From NCBI RefSeq assembly GCF_001854185.1, contig NZ_CP017603.1:2790001-2854000 (forward strand): a DNA stretch of 64,000 bases, written 5' to 3'. A program made the position numbers and the translations under genes. The notes under the pieces were generated by a model. That model was not told where the DNA came from, searched no databases, and saw nothing but the letters and a program-made list of their open reading frames with translations. Of this stretch, positions 55,401 through 63,701 are shown piece after piece. This stretch comes from Clostridium formicaceticum. Its GTDB lineage: Bacteria; Bacillota; Clostridia; Peptostreptococcales; Natronincolaceae. How positions within the stretch are numbered: the stretch's first letter is position 1; every line of letters begins with the position of its first letter.

Positions 55401-57850
55401 TTTTATACATCTACTTTACGCAATGTTATTTAAATACTGCAGAATATAATAAAGCATATAGCTATTTAATCAAGGCAAAGGAAGAACTGCAATTATATTC
55501 TGAAGAAGCTCTATATTTTGAAATGTACTATGAGGTGGAGACTGAATTATATATGGCAATGGGGGCATATGAAGAAGCGTTAGAAAGTTGTAGGATTTTC
55601 TTTACGGATTTTAATAAATCTCATCCTAAACGAAAACTAAAAATGAAACTGATGAAGTTTTTTGCTTCTTATTGTCTAAATGAAGAAGATGCAGATATCC
55701 TGCTTGATATTATGAAAGAATATAAGAAAACCTTCTATAGTAAAGATATAGGAGAGCTTTTATTTTACTCTACGCTATATTACTGCTATAAAAAAGATGC
55801 GGCTAAAGTACAACAAATACTACAAAGAGATCGTGAATTAAAAGATGTTACCCGTACCAAATATTCTCCTTATAAAAGGAGGTATATAGAAGCATTAGTA
55901 GAGGATTCTCCTAAGGAAAAAATAAGACACTTAGAAGAAATAGCCTCTGAAAAGTGTCTAGAAGGTTATAAAGAGCTAAAATGGAAAATTTATCAGGAAC
56001 TAGGAGAAGCTTATTATCAGCTAAGGGATGATTACCATGCTATAAATTATTATTTAAAAGCCATATATACCATTAAGATGATATTTTTAAATGTACCAGA
56101 GAAATTTAAAGAGAAGTATATATTAAGTGAAAAAAAATATGATATAAAACTAAAATTATCTACGATAGAAGCATCTATAAAAAACAAACCTTTACCTGAT
56201 TTAAGTAACAGCAAAGTTGATTTAGATAGTTATTTTAAAATAAGCCACCTACAGCAGCTGTTTAAAAATCCCGACTTTTATGAAAAGGCTATAAAGCAGT
56301 ATGAAAAAAATTTCCCGGTAGGAATTAACAGTATCGAAGAATTACTAAGTCAGCTAGTATATCATACAAATCAAAACTTAGATTTAGTATTAAAGTTAGC
56401 TGCAAAAAAAGTGTTGGCAAAAAAAGCAATCATTGTTAGTGCATACAATCATCAAGAAGAAATTGCGCGTTTTGGTGAAAAAAGCGATATAGAAAAAATA
56501 ACAGATATCTTAGAAAGCGTTTCTAAGAAACAAAAAGGATTAATCATTGACAATATCAAAAGTTTGATAGAAAGTGATAAGGAGTTTCTCCACTATGAGA
56601 GGAATGCCTTTATTTGTTTACCTATTTTTCAGAAGGGGGAACAAAATAAAAATATAGAAAATGACTTAAGAAGGGAAAACGTAAAAAAAATATTAGGCTA
56701 TTTATATATGGAAACCAATGAGGTATTTCACAATTTTACTTTGGAAGGATATGAGGCCTGCGAAAAACTCTTGCCATTGACTTCGATTTTATTAGATAAT
56801 TATTACTTAAAAATTTCTTCCTTTGTGGATAAACTGACAGGGGTATATACTAGAAAGTATTTTGAACATATGTTGTTAGAGGAATTTGAAAAAGCAAAAA
56901 ATCAAGGGGGCACCTTTTCTATTATTATGTGTGATATTGATCATTTTAAAAAGATCAATGATACTTATGGTCATCAACAAGGAGATTTTATACTGACAAA
57001 AGTAGGTAAAGTGTTGATGAAGAATATTCGTAAAACAGATATTGTTGGGAGGTATGGAGGAGAGGAGTTCATCATATTATTACCTGATACTACAAAACAA
57101 GAAGCTTATAAGGTAGCAGAAAAAATGAGGAAGCAGTTTGAAAAACTGGAGTTGTTGGAGAATAAAGATAAAATTACCTTAAGTTATGGCATAGCTTCCT
57201 ATATGGAGGAAGGTATGCATAAAGAAGCCATTATCGAAAAAGCCGATCAAGCTTTATATGCTGCGAAGGAAAGAGGACGAAATCAAACGGTAGTTTGGGA
57301 AGCGGGTATAGGGTTTACTGACAAGAGAATCGATAAGTTGGCAGGTATTGTCAAAGGCAATATTGTAGAAGATCAACGAAATGTATTAGTATTGATGGAG
57401 GCAATAGAACTAATAGGAAGTACTGAGGAAGTTGCTAATAAAATATTTATTTTATTAGGAAGACTGATAGAAACCCTAGAGGCTCAGGAAGGTATCTTAT
57501 TTAAGGTAGAAAACGCAAGAGTCGTGCAGCATTTTAATAGAAGAAGATTTTGTAATGAGTGGGTAGATGAGATAAATTATAATCAAGATTTAGTAAAAAA
57601 AGCACTACACACAGCAAAAGGAGAATATTTAATTGATTGGCAAGATATTAAAACCACCAATATTCTAACTGGAACACCCAACTGGAAGTCTATTATTATC
57701 GTGCCTATACTATTCTGCGGAGAAATAAAGGGAATACTGTACCTTTCGGTACCATTGATGGAGAAGGAGTTTGATTTTCAATCCTATAATCTTGCAAAAA
57801 CAACCAGTAGTATTATAGCACCCATACTAAATACGATGGATGTAGAATAA
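52457..57850 (+). CDS. Giant signalling protein: pseudokinase, ATPase, TPR, GAF, active-type GGDEF, GAF
   Basis: A 1797-residue cytoplasmic protein. Order: protein-kinase-like domain (1-265), AAA/STAND-type ATPase (about 280-600; Walker A GDEGIGKTRL at 317, Walker B ITLDDIHLAD at about 428), TPR array (690-1210), GAF-like domain (1294-1455), GGDEF domain (1455-1615) and a C-terminal GAF-like domain (1628-1797). The kinase part lacks the HRD (HGMIYKF) and DFG (LLDLI) aspartates, so it is probably a pseudokinase. GGEEF is intact and RKTD five residues before it is a c-di-GMP inhibitory site, so diguanylate cyclase activity is likely. Stimuli are unknown. Confidence 0.88.
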   Translation: MELINNRYKIIQSLETNQKQYVAIDLFKGEQKVFLYIVDDIKLNKEFINYCITYFYEISSLIHPNILSVYHFNIIETIDDQPMKKTKYYYTTEYVNNEKSLKVDTPFDKNKLLLLYRQIFSGIEFLHFHGMIYKFISLETLFIQESEDGFTVKLLDLITIKKKEIDKKYREFSTDSFIAPEVVCDFALGNYTDIYSLGGILYYFYTLEVVSASRLTQKINYFHWNGEKSWEITLFKLIQRMIHTDLSDRFHTIYQVNEEIVKLYGIEEKFENQKQLEKLNFKTPIIGRDKELQQILSLQKSNKDSLDENYKSLVLIHGDEGIGKTRLIKEVLYRVRLEKHKTFNTRILSETQDFYSVIPKLIRQMLSLATPNIIEKYYIELLRLTPEIGVNKNITYDTELSEDKEILRLYDRVTNFIIDLSLKHPIMITLDDIHLADVSVVRFVDYFHSINTMKKASVTIIATFNKENHRYTEIEEYIKRWSRLDYILDIKLGRLTVEETAKLIKHILGCSKEPLDFATEVMKDTEGNPGVIEELLEELYAQNLLTVDYYDVHKGWLWRVTEDDYSKIKLSKGFDQALLKQIDGIDDVQKKVLKIMAVFKTSVSLEIITKLLGEDENYINHIDRLVALKVLDEKLEDWGYAYSFHSKQLKYYIYYNIDKEEKRRLHVLISEILEKLYKKEDRENKEELIYHLLQSNQRDKAIHYCIEAGDGMCRLRIYTEALTFYENAYRLLGENDERKLQILIKLGNTYQRQGKSEKAIHYYREAVYLAEAEGAYKALIDIKNKIGYIYLLKNQLKEAINRFEENIEMAENHSYFRGLLEAGYLLSTVYISTRRIKKAEFLCNTYLNLAYSHNSLEYIGLFLNQKGVIKHLRSDALEAIRFFKDSIGYFEKANKTQEIAGTLNNIGNVFVEYFQNSENARKYYDKALKIAQQYNDFEMMIKIYNSIAVAYILEEEYEKAIELLTKNTSLSLNFPDHTTRFLLYIYFTQCYLNTAEYNKAYSYLIKAKEELQLYSEEALYFEMYYEVETELYMAMGAYEEALESCRIFFTDFNKSHPKRKLKMKLMKFFASYCLNEEDADILLDIMKEYKKTFYSKDIGELLFYSTLYYCYKKDAAKVQQILQRDRELKDVTRTKYSPYKRRYIEALVEDSPKEKIRHLEEIASEKCLEGYKELKWKIYQELGEAYYQLRDDYHAINYYLKAIYTIKMIFLNVPEKFKEKYILSEKKYDIKLKLSTIEASIKNKPLPDLSNSKVDLDSYFKISHLQQLFKNPDFYEKAIKQYEKNFPVGINSIEELLSQLVYHTNQNLDLVLKLAAKKVLAKKAIIVSAYNHQEEIARFGEKSDIEKITDILESVSKKQKGLIIDNIKSLIESDKEFLHYERNAFICLPIFQKGEQNKNIENDLRRENVKKILGYLYMETNEVFHNFTLEGYEACEKLLPLTSILLDNYYLKISSFVDKLTGVYTRKYFEHMLLEEFEKAKNQGGTFSIIMCDIDHFKKINDTYGHQQGDFILTKVGKVLMKNIRKTDIVGRYGGEEFIILLPDTTKQEAYKVAEKMRKQFEKLELLENKDKITLSYGIASYMEEGMHKEAIIEKADQALYAAKERGRNQTVVWEAGIGFTDKRIDKLAGIVKGNIVEDQRNVLVLMEAIELIGSTEEVANKIFILLGRLIETLEAQEGILFKVENARVVQHFNRRRFCNEWVDEINYNQDLVKKALHTAKGEYLIDWQDIKTTNILTGTPNWKSIIIVPILFCGEIKGILYLSVPLMEKEFDFQSYNLAKTTSSIIAPILNTMDVE

Positions 57851-57914
57851 TATCTCTTACAAATTCAAATAATAGTAGTGATGCTATTGAACTTTTAGGA
57901 GGTATCTATAAACA

Positions 57915-58157
57915 ATGAAGAAAAAAATTGCTATTGAAGATGGATTAGCAGATGTAAGAAACTATTTGCAAGAAAAAGGTTATGAAGTAGAAGGTCTGAA
58001 AAACGATAACTTAAATAAGTATGATGCAATCATTATAGCTGGACAAGATAGCAATGTATTAGGCATGGAAAATGCTGTAACAAAGTCTCCGATTATTTCA
58101 GCGCGAGGACAGTCAGCAGAAGAAGTATACCAGCAACTTCAAAGTAGAATAAAATAA
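57915..58157 (+). CDS. ykuS: UPF0180 (YkuS) family protein
   Basis: An 80-residue protein of the YkuS/UPF0180 family of Firmicutes (IAIEDGLADVRNYLQEKGYE, YDAIIIAGQDSNVLGM, KSPIISARGQSAEEVYQQL). No function is established. AGGAGG lies 12 nt before the ATG. A terminator follows 6 bp after the stop. Confidence 0.85.
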   Translation: MKKKIAIEDGLADVRNYLQEKGYEVEGLKNDNLNKYDAIIIAGQDSNVLGMENAVTKSPIISARGQSAEEVYQQLQSRIK

Positions 58158-58162
58158 CTTTT

Positions 58163-58192
58163 AAAGCCCTGTAGGAATTACAGGGCTTTTTA
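58163..58192 (+). terminator. Terminator after ykuS
   Basis: AAAGCCCTGT (58163-58172) and its exact complement at 58180-58189, then TTTAT. Confidence 0.88.
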
Positions 58193-58286
58193 TGAGGAAT
58201 AATATAGCCCTTAGCATGTTGAGATGCATAGCCGTATATTTATGGCTTTATAACTTTAACCAATTAAAAAGTTAGATTGCTAAATA

Positions 58287-58354
58287 AATTGTAAATGTTG
58301 CAAAAAAATTGTAAAGAAAGTATAATATGAATAGGAAGAAATATCTTTACAATT
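58287..58354 (+). promoter_or_regulatory. hutH promoter with three AATTGTAAA operator-like sites
   Basis: TTGCAA (58298-58303) and TATAAT (58321-58326) are 17 bp apart. AATTGTAAA occurs at 58287-58295 and 58307-58315 (20 bp apart), and its inverted copy lies at 58346-58354. The second and third form an exact 11-bp inverted repeat (58307-58317 with 58344-58354) around the -10 box and start site, as for an operator. The leader to the start codon is about 215 nt. Confidence 0.6.
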
Positions 58355-58549
58355 TGAGTTGTGCAATTATTTAATATCGTACAAAAAATTAAATAGCATG
58401 CTTGTGTTTCGTTTTAAGAATTGACGGCGTTAAAATTTTTTCAAATGCTTTCTAATGAATACATTTGATTCTCTTTTAAAGGAACTAGAAAAGTTGTACA
58501 AGTGGCGTTTACGGGTATTGTTAATTTTCCATATAAAGGAGCGAGTAGA

Positions 58550-60073
58550 TTGCATACAATTTTAATTGATGGAAACAGTTTGACACTAGAAGCGATTGTA
58601 GAGGTGGCAAGAAAGGATTACAAAGTAGATTTAACACCTACGGCAGTAGAGAAGGTGAATAGAACAAGGGCATTAGTAGATAAATTTGTGGAAGATGAAA
58701 AAATAGTTTATGGTATTACTACGGGATTTGGTAAATTTAGTGATGTGGCAATTTCTAAAGATGAAACAGCAGAACTTCAAAGAAACTTGATCATTAGCCA
58801 TGCTTGTGGTGTGGGAAATCCTTTAGAGGAAGAAGTTGTAAGGGGAATTATGTTATTAAGAGCCAATGCTTTAGCAAAGGGACACTCTGGAATTCGTTTA
58901 AGCACGATAAAAACCTTGATAGAAATGCTAAATAAAAGAGTACATCCCATCATCCCTGAGAAAGGATCTTTAGGTGCTAGTGGAGATTTAGCGCCACTTT
59001 CTCATATGGTACTGGTGATGATAGGGGAAGGGGAAGCAATATATCATGGTAAACGAATGCCGGGAAGAGAGGCCATGGAGAAAGCTGGTATACCAACGAT
59101 TCAATTAACCTCTAAAGAGGGATTAGCACTAATCAATGGAACACAGGTAATGACTGCAATAGGAGCTTTAACTGTTTATGATTGTAAACAATTATTAAAG
59201 CTTGCGGATATAGCAGCAGCGCTTACAGTAGAGGCACAAAGAGGGATTGTAGATGCTTTTGATTGGAAGCTTCATCATATAAGACCTCATTTAGGACAAC
59301 AGCAGACTGCTAAAAATCTATTAAACCTATTAGAAGCTAGTACTTATACCACAAGGCAGGGAGAGTTAAGGGTACAGGATGCTTATACCTTAAGATGTGT
59401 TCCTCAAATTCATGGGGCTAGTAGAGACGCTCTTGCTTATGTGGCGTCAAAGATAAATATAGAAATTAATGCTGCTACAGACAATCCTCTTATCTTTCCT
59501 GATGAAGAAGAGGTAATTTCTGGTGGAAACTTTCATGGCCAACCGATGGCATTACCCTTTGATTTTTTAGGTATAGCCATTGCAGAGATTGCTAATGTCT
59601 CTGAGCGAAGAATAGAAAGACTAGTAAATCCACAATTAAGTGGACTTCCAGCTTTTTTAACAGCAAAGGGAGGGTTACACTCAGGCTTTATGATTGCTCA
59701 GTATGCTGCCGCAGCTTTAGTTTCTGAAAATAAGGTCTTAGCACATCCTGCCAGTGTAGATTCTATACCATCCTCTGCAAACCAAGAAGATCATGTTTCG
59801 ATGGGGACGATTGCAGCAAGAAAGGCCAGAGAGATCTATCGTAATACGGTAAACGTTTTGGCTATTGAGCTAATGGCAGCAGCACAAGGAATAGATTTTT
59901 ATAAAGGCTATTCACTTGGGAAGGGAACAAGTAAGGCTTATAAATTAATAAGAGAAAGTATACCTATGCTTCAAGAAGATAGGGTGATGTATTTGGATAT
60001 TAATAAAGGGGCAACGTTAATAACAACCCACCGAATTGTCGAAGCCGTAGAAAAATATGTGGAACTACTATAG
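58550..60073 (+). CDS. hutH: Histidine ammonia-lyase
   Basis: Deaminates histidine to urocanate, the first step of histidine degradation. The MIO electrophile forms from Ala-Ser-Gly in GSLGASGDLAPLSHM. I chose TTG 58550, 8 nt after AAGGAG: this puts the triad at residues 143-145, matching the known enzyme numbering within one residue, and gives 507 residues, the family norm. GTG 58502 would add 16 residues without a ribosome binding site. Further motifs are ITTGFGKF, the SSANQEDHVSMG loop and the NAATDNPLIF substrate region. hutU, hutI and hutG are not adjacent. Confidence 0.93.
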   Translation: MHTILIDGNSLTLEAIVEVARKDYKVDLTPTAVEKVNRTRALVDKFVEDEKIVYGITTGFGKFSDVAISKDETAELQRNLIISHACGVGNPLEEEVVRGIMLLRANALAKGHSGIRLSTIKTLIEMLNKRVHPIIPEKGSLGASGDLAPLSHMVLVMIGEGEAIYHGKRMPGREAMEKAGIPTIQLTSKEGLALINGTQVMTAIGALTVYDCKQLLKLADIAAALTVEAQRGIVDAFDWKLHHIRPHLGQQQTAKNLLNLLEASTYTTRQGELRVQDAYTLRCVPQIHGASRDALAYVASKINIEINAATDNPLIFPDEEEVISGGNFHGQPMALPFDFLGIAIAEIANVSERRIERLVNPQLSGLPAFLTAKGGLHSGFMIAQYAAAALVSENKVLAHPASVDSIPSSANQEDHVSMGTIAARKAREIYRNTVNVLAIELMAAAQGIDFYKGYSLGKGTSKAYKLIRESIPMLQEDRVMYLDINKGATLITTHRIVEAVEKYVELL

Positions 60074-60081
60074 ATAGCTGA

Positions 60082-60109
60082 AAATGAGAGGAAAATCCTC
60101 TCATTTTTT
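60082..60109. terminator. Bidirectional terminator after hutH
   Basis: AAATGAGAGGA and TCCTCTCATTT around AAA, with a T-run, ending at the stop of the convergent gene. Confidence 0.85.
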
Positions 60110-60392
60110 AATAGCCCTCCAGAATCTCTAAAATTCTATCTAATTTAGCCTTCTGTTCTTCATCTAAAAAAGGTAGCATCTGGTCAATAATTTCTTGCTG
60201 GTTAGGGATAAGGTGTTTAAGCCTACCTAACTCCTTTAGGATTTCTTCTTCAGATTTTTGACTATATTGATTGAAAATATTAAGTGCTTTCTGATAATCT
60301 TCTTCAGAAACCATGCTCTTAACCTCCTCAAGTTTTGAATAGTCTCCTTTTTTAGCAGCTTCAAGAAGCTCATTTAACTTTCTTTGATCCAT
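60108..60392 (-). CDS. Hypothetical 94-aa helical protein
   Basis: An all-helical charged protein, not recognised. Its C-terminal part (QEIIDQMLPFLDEEQKAKLD, then RILEIL) resembles units in the divergently encoded 261-aa protein, for example ISPYIEPQQRDSLMRMMQI. GGGAGG lies 6 nt before ATG 60392 on the minus strand. The two genes face away from each other over about 200 bp, so they may be a functional pair. Confidence 0.65.
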   Translation of the reverse strand: MDQRKLNELLEAAKKGDYSKLEEVKSMVSEEDYQKALNIFNQYSQKSEEEILKELGRLKHLIPNQQEIIDQMLPFLDEEQKAKLDRILEILEGY

Positions 60393-60590
60393 TATTCTCC
60401 CTCCTGATTTTTATGAATTCACTTTAATATTTTTCTTAATAATTTTTCTATCTATATAAATTATGCATAGAAGATTGTTTTTGCCACTAAATAATAGGAA
60501 TTTTATTAAAAGCATTTAAAACTTTAATAATTTTGCAGGCAATGAATATACATTTAATATTGGAGTTTATATATAACAAGGAGGTAATTT

Positions 60591-61376
60591 ATGGAAAAAA
60601 CCAATAATAAAGAGAAGATAAATATAATGCTGAGTGAGGGTCATATAAAGTTTTTTGGTCTAATATTTTTATTTTTTTTACTAACTTCTGTAAAAAAACC
60701 TATCAACAAGTTTAGTTTAACAGAATTAGATGATATAGAATTAGAGAAAAAATGTAGACTCCTTAATAGGATTAAAGGATATATGAGCAAAGAAGAACAG
60801 TACGTTGTTCATAGAGCAGAAGTCATTCTACAGATTATTGGTAAATTAAAATTGTTGCTAGAATCACCGCAGTTACATAGTGCTGAGGTAGCTTATCACT
60901 CTTTAAGCCTAGAGGAGAGAAAAAGAAATATGTTGCTAGACTTGAGTAAGCATATGGAGGGAGATCAAAGAGAGATCATCCATACAGTTATTGATTTAGA
61001 TATGAAAACAAAAACTATAGAAAAAAAATTGAGAGAATTAAGTGAGGTTACTCAAAGTGGCATAAATCTGGAAAATATTGAAAAATTTATAGAAATCGTA
61101 GAGCCCCTACTGGGAGGAGAAATAAAGGACAAAACAAAAGATATTAAAAAAATCACAGGCATGTTTAAACTGATAAAATCATTGGAGGAAAAGGGCACTT
61201 TAAATGAAGAAGACCTTCTGCATATAATATCTCCTTATATAGAACCACAACAAAGAGATTCTTTAATGAGGATGATGCAAATTGCTAAAGCGGTTAGCGG
61301 TAGCCTAAATAATCCTCCTTCCAGCGAGGCAAATTCTCCCTCTCAAAAGGAAGAAAATAAAGAAATAGATACCTAA
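60591..61376 (+). CDS. Hypothetical 261-aa membrane-anchored helical-repeat protein
   Basis: An N-terminal hydrophobic segment (about residues 18-34, FFGLIFLFFLLTSV) anchors a long helical domain. Three degenerate units share the shape x-Y-[MI]-x-x-x-[ED]-Q followed by two helical turns: GYMSKEEQYVVHRAEVILQI, KHMEGDQREIIHTVIDLDMK and PYIEPQQRDSLMRMMQIAKA. The C-terminus is a Ser/Asn/Glu-rich tail. It is not a family I can name. AAGGAGG lies 7 nt before ATG 60591. Confidence 0.7.
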   Translation: MEKTNNKEKINIMLSEGHIKFFGLIFLFFLLTSVKKPINKFSLTELDDIELEKKCRLLNRIKGYMSKEEQYVVHRAEVILQIIGKLKLLLESPQLHSAEVAYHSLSLEERKRNMLLDLSKHMEGDQREIIHTVIDLDMKTKTIEKKLRELSEVTQSGINLENIEKFIEIVEPLLGGEIKDKTKDIKKITGMFKLIKSLEEKGTLNEEDLLHIISPYIEPQQRDSLMRMMQIAKAVSGSLNNPPSSEANSPSQKEENKEIDT

Positions 61377-61447
61377 TGACCTTTAAAGAATAAAAATTTT
61401 GTGGTATATTGTTACTAGCACAAGATTAGTAAGGAGTTGTTTTAGTT

Positions 61448-61618
61448 ATGTTATCAAAAGAAAAAATCCAAAGAATTAATGAATTAGCAAAGCTTTCGAA
61501 GACAAGAGAACTTACTTTGCAGGAAAAAAAGGAACAGGATACTTTGAGGAAAGAATATATAAAAGTTTTTAGAAGTTCTTTTAGGAAACAATTAGATTCT
61601 ATAGAAATTGTAGATTAA
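61448..61618 (+). CDS. ynzC: DUF896 (YnzC/UPF0291) family protein
   Basis: A 56-residue protein matching the YnzC family of Firmicutes: MLSKEKIQRINELAKLSKTR, then ELTLQEKKEQDTLRKEYIK and FRSSFRKQLDSI. YnzC is a two-helix protein of unknown function linked to the SOS region in Bacillus, here without yneA or lexA beside it. AAGGAG lies about 10 nt before ATG 61448. Confidence 0.88.
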   Translation: MLSKEKIQRINELAKLSKTRELTLQEKKEQDTLRKEYIKVFRSSFRKQLDSIEIVD

Positions 61619-61794
61619 GATTTCGGTGTCTCTTCAACAGAAAGCTACAACATATTGTGTGATATTGGATGGATGAAAAAAAATGGCACTAAATGTTGAA
61701 AAATTTTTAACCGTTTGTACCAAAATAAACTAAATTTCTTAATCCTCCTTCTTTATAATGAGTAGTAATTAAACAAAAGAAGGGGGATTATATT

Positions 61795-62277
61795 GTGAAA
61801 AAAATAGTAGTACTTTTTTTCTTGGTTGTTTTATTGATAGGGCATGAAAACTTTATCTTTGCTTCCTATAAAAATGAAGAGGTTTCAGAAGAGGAAATAC
61901 AACAACAATTACAGAAAATTTTTGATAAAAGAATAGATGTATGGAATGCTTTCATGGTAGGACAGTATTCTTCATTGGAAAGCATACAAGGTGATTTAGA
62001 AGATTATACTGCGGAGCCTTTATTGTCCATTGACATGAATACTTACGAAGGGATTATGAGCAGCCCTAGTTCCTATGAAATTATTAAAGAAGTGAATATG
62101 ATAGATTGTAAAGCTATAAAGACCAATAATATAAAAGGGACTTATCTGGTTAAGATTCTTTGGGGGATACAAAGTTATGAAGGATTTTCCTATGAGGAAG
62201 TAGAATACATAGTAGAAATGGTCAATATTAAAAATAGATGGTTATTAAGTGATTATCAGTTAGCGACAAAATCATGA
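61795..62277 (+). CDS. Secreted hypothetical protein
   Basis: A 160-residue exported protein with a signal peptide (MKKIVVLFFLVVLLIGHEN, likely cut after IFA at about residue 23) and a mature part with an NTF2-like feel (KIFDKRIDVWNAFMVGQYSS, VEMVNIKNRWLLSDYQL). The fold guess is weak. GTG 61795 has AGGGGGA 7-13 nt upstream. It is monocistronic, with TATAAT at 61754-61759 and a terminator overlapping the stop. Confidence 0.65.
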   Translation: MKKIVVLFFLVVLLIGHENFIFASYKNEEVSEEEIQQQLQKIFDKRIDVWNAFMVGQYSSLESIQGDLEDYTAEPLLSIDMNTYEGIMSSPSSYEIIKEVNMIDCKAIKTNNIKGTYLVKILWGIQSYEGFSYEEVEYIVEMVNIKNRWLLSDYQLATKS

Positions 62278-62300
62278 TAGGAGAGAAATCTCCTATTTTT
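62277..62300 (+). terminator. Terminator after the secreted protein gene
   Basis: ATAGGAGA (62277-62284) and TCTCCTAT (62289-62296) around GAAA, then TTTT. Confidence 0.85.
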
Positions 62301-62305
62301 ATTGC

Positions 62306-62368
62306 AAAAATTATTATAATTATAAAAATTATTATGATAGAATGATTTTTATAATTATAATAATTTTT
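62306..62368. repeat. Perfect 24-bp AT-only inverted repeat
   Basis: 62306-62329 and 62345-62368 are exact reverse complements around a 15-nt loop. The arms contain only A and T. It lies upstream of degS and directly after a terminator; it could be a second transcription stop (T6 at the end), an operator, or a cruciform site. Confidence 0.85.
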
Positions 62369-62523
62369 TACAGTGGTTAGAGAAAAACACCTTTTGTGGA
62401 AATAAAAAAGGTAACAACTTCCTATTCGTTATAGAAAATAATTATTCGTGTAGAAAGGAATTATGTCATGCTTTGTAGAAATAATTTATAGTGGAAAAGC
62501 TTTTAATGAGGGGAAGGACATCA

Positions 62524-63675
62524 ATGAATAGTCATGTATTGGGTATAACAAAAATGAATGAAATTTTTACTAAAATATTAGTGTCCATAGAGGAAAGCAA
62601 GTCAGAAATTTTTGATATTGCTGAGAATATTATGCGAGAATGTAGCCAGTTAGAGGGACAGCTAGAGGAAATAAAGGAGAATATACGACATCTTATTAAA
62701 GAAGTAGATGAGTTGGAAGGATTAGAAAAACAAAGCAGAAGGGAACTTCTAAAGGTAAGCAAGGATTTGAAAAATTACCGAGAAGAAGATATTCGCCAAG
62801 CCTATGAAAGAGCCAATAAACTGCAGATACAATTAATTGTAAAGCGACAACAAGAAAATGAATTCATTAAAAAAAGAATAGAGGTTGAGGTAAGATTAAA
62901 AAATGCAAAAAAGACGCTGGAAAAGGCAGAGGGTCTTACATCAAAAATGGGGGTTGTTCAGGAGTTTTTAGAGGGAAATTTGCAGGATATTAGCAATGCA
63001 TTACAGGATATTAAACAGAAACATATTATGGGAAGAAAAATTATTCACACACAAGAAGAGGAACGTAGGAGAGTGGCACGGGATATTCATGACGGTCCTG
63101 CTCAATCCTTAGCGAATTTAGTAATTAAAGCAGAAGTATGTGAAAAGCTATTAGAGGTAGATATGCAAAGAAGCAAGGCAGAGCTTCAGGACTTAAAAAA
63201 ATGTATTAGAGAAAGTATCAAAGACATTCGAAAAATTATCTATAATTTGCGACCCATGTCGATAGATGATGTAGGATTTATCCCAACAATTCAGAGATAC
63301 ATAGAAAACTTTCAAAATGAAACAGACATTATCGTAGATTTTATTAGATTATCTGAATTTACATTAGAAGACTCGATTAAAAGCCTATGTCTTTTTCGGA
63401 TTGTACAAGAGGCTTTAAATAATGTAAGAAAACATGCAAAAGCTACCAGGGTGAAAATTCATGTTGAAATGAATCAAAAGGACATAGCTTTAAATATTAC
63501 AGACAATGGAATCGGTTTTGATATGGAAGAGATAAAGCTTAGGGAAAAGGAAGTAAGTGGATTTGGCTTGCTTAGTATTCAAGAAAGAGTAGAACTGTTA
63601 AATGGTGATGTGGATATAAAGAGTGTCTCTAATAAAGGCACAAAGATTTCAGTAACAATACCGATACAAGATTAA
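62524..63675 (+). CDS. degS: DegS-type sensor histidine kinase
   Basis: A 383-residue cytoplasmic kinase without membrane segments, as in DegS. Residues 1-180 form the coiled-coil sensor domain, followed by the HisKA_3 phosphoacceptor ERRRVARDIHDGPAQSLANL (His in DIHDG) and the ATPase domain (LFRIVQEALNNVRKHAKAT, DNGIGFD, GFGLLSIQERVELL). The frame extends to GTG 62491, but ATG 62524 has GGGGAAGG at the right distance. degU follows 26 bp later. In Bacillus this pair controls degradative enzymes, motility and biofilm formation. Confidence 0.9.
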   Translation: MNSHVLGITKMNEIFTKILVSIEESKSEIFDIAENIMRECSQLEGQLEEIKENIRHLIKEVDELEGLEKQSRRELLKVSKDLKNYREEDIRQAYERANKLQIQLIVKRQQENEFIKKRIEVEVRLKNAKKTLEKAEGLTSKMGVVQEFLEGNLQDISNALQDIKQKHIMGRKIIHTQEEERRRVARDIHDGPAQSLANLVIKAEVCEKLLEVDMQRSKAELQDLKKCIRESIKDIRKIIYNLRPMSIDDVGFIPTIQRYIENFQNETDIIVDFIRLSEFTLEDSIKSLCLFRIVQEALNNVRKHAKATRVKIHVEMNQKDIALNITDNGIGFDMEEIKLREKEVSGFGLLSIQERVELLNGDVDIKSVSNKGTKISVTIPIQD

Positions 63676-63701
63676 ACATAGGATGGAAGTGAGGAGCTTA
63701 T

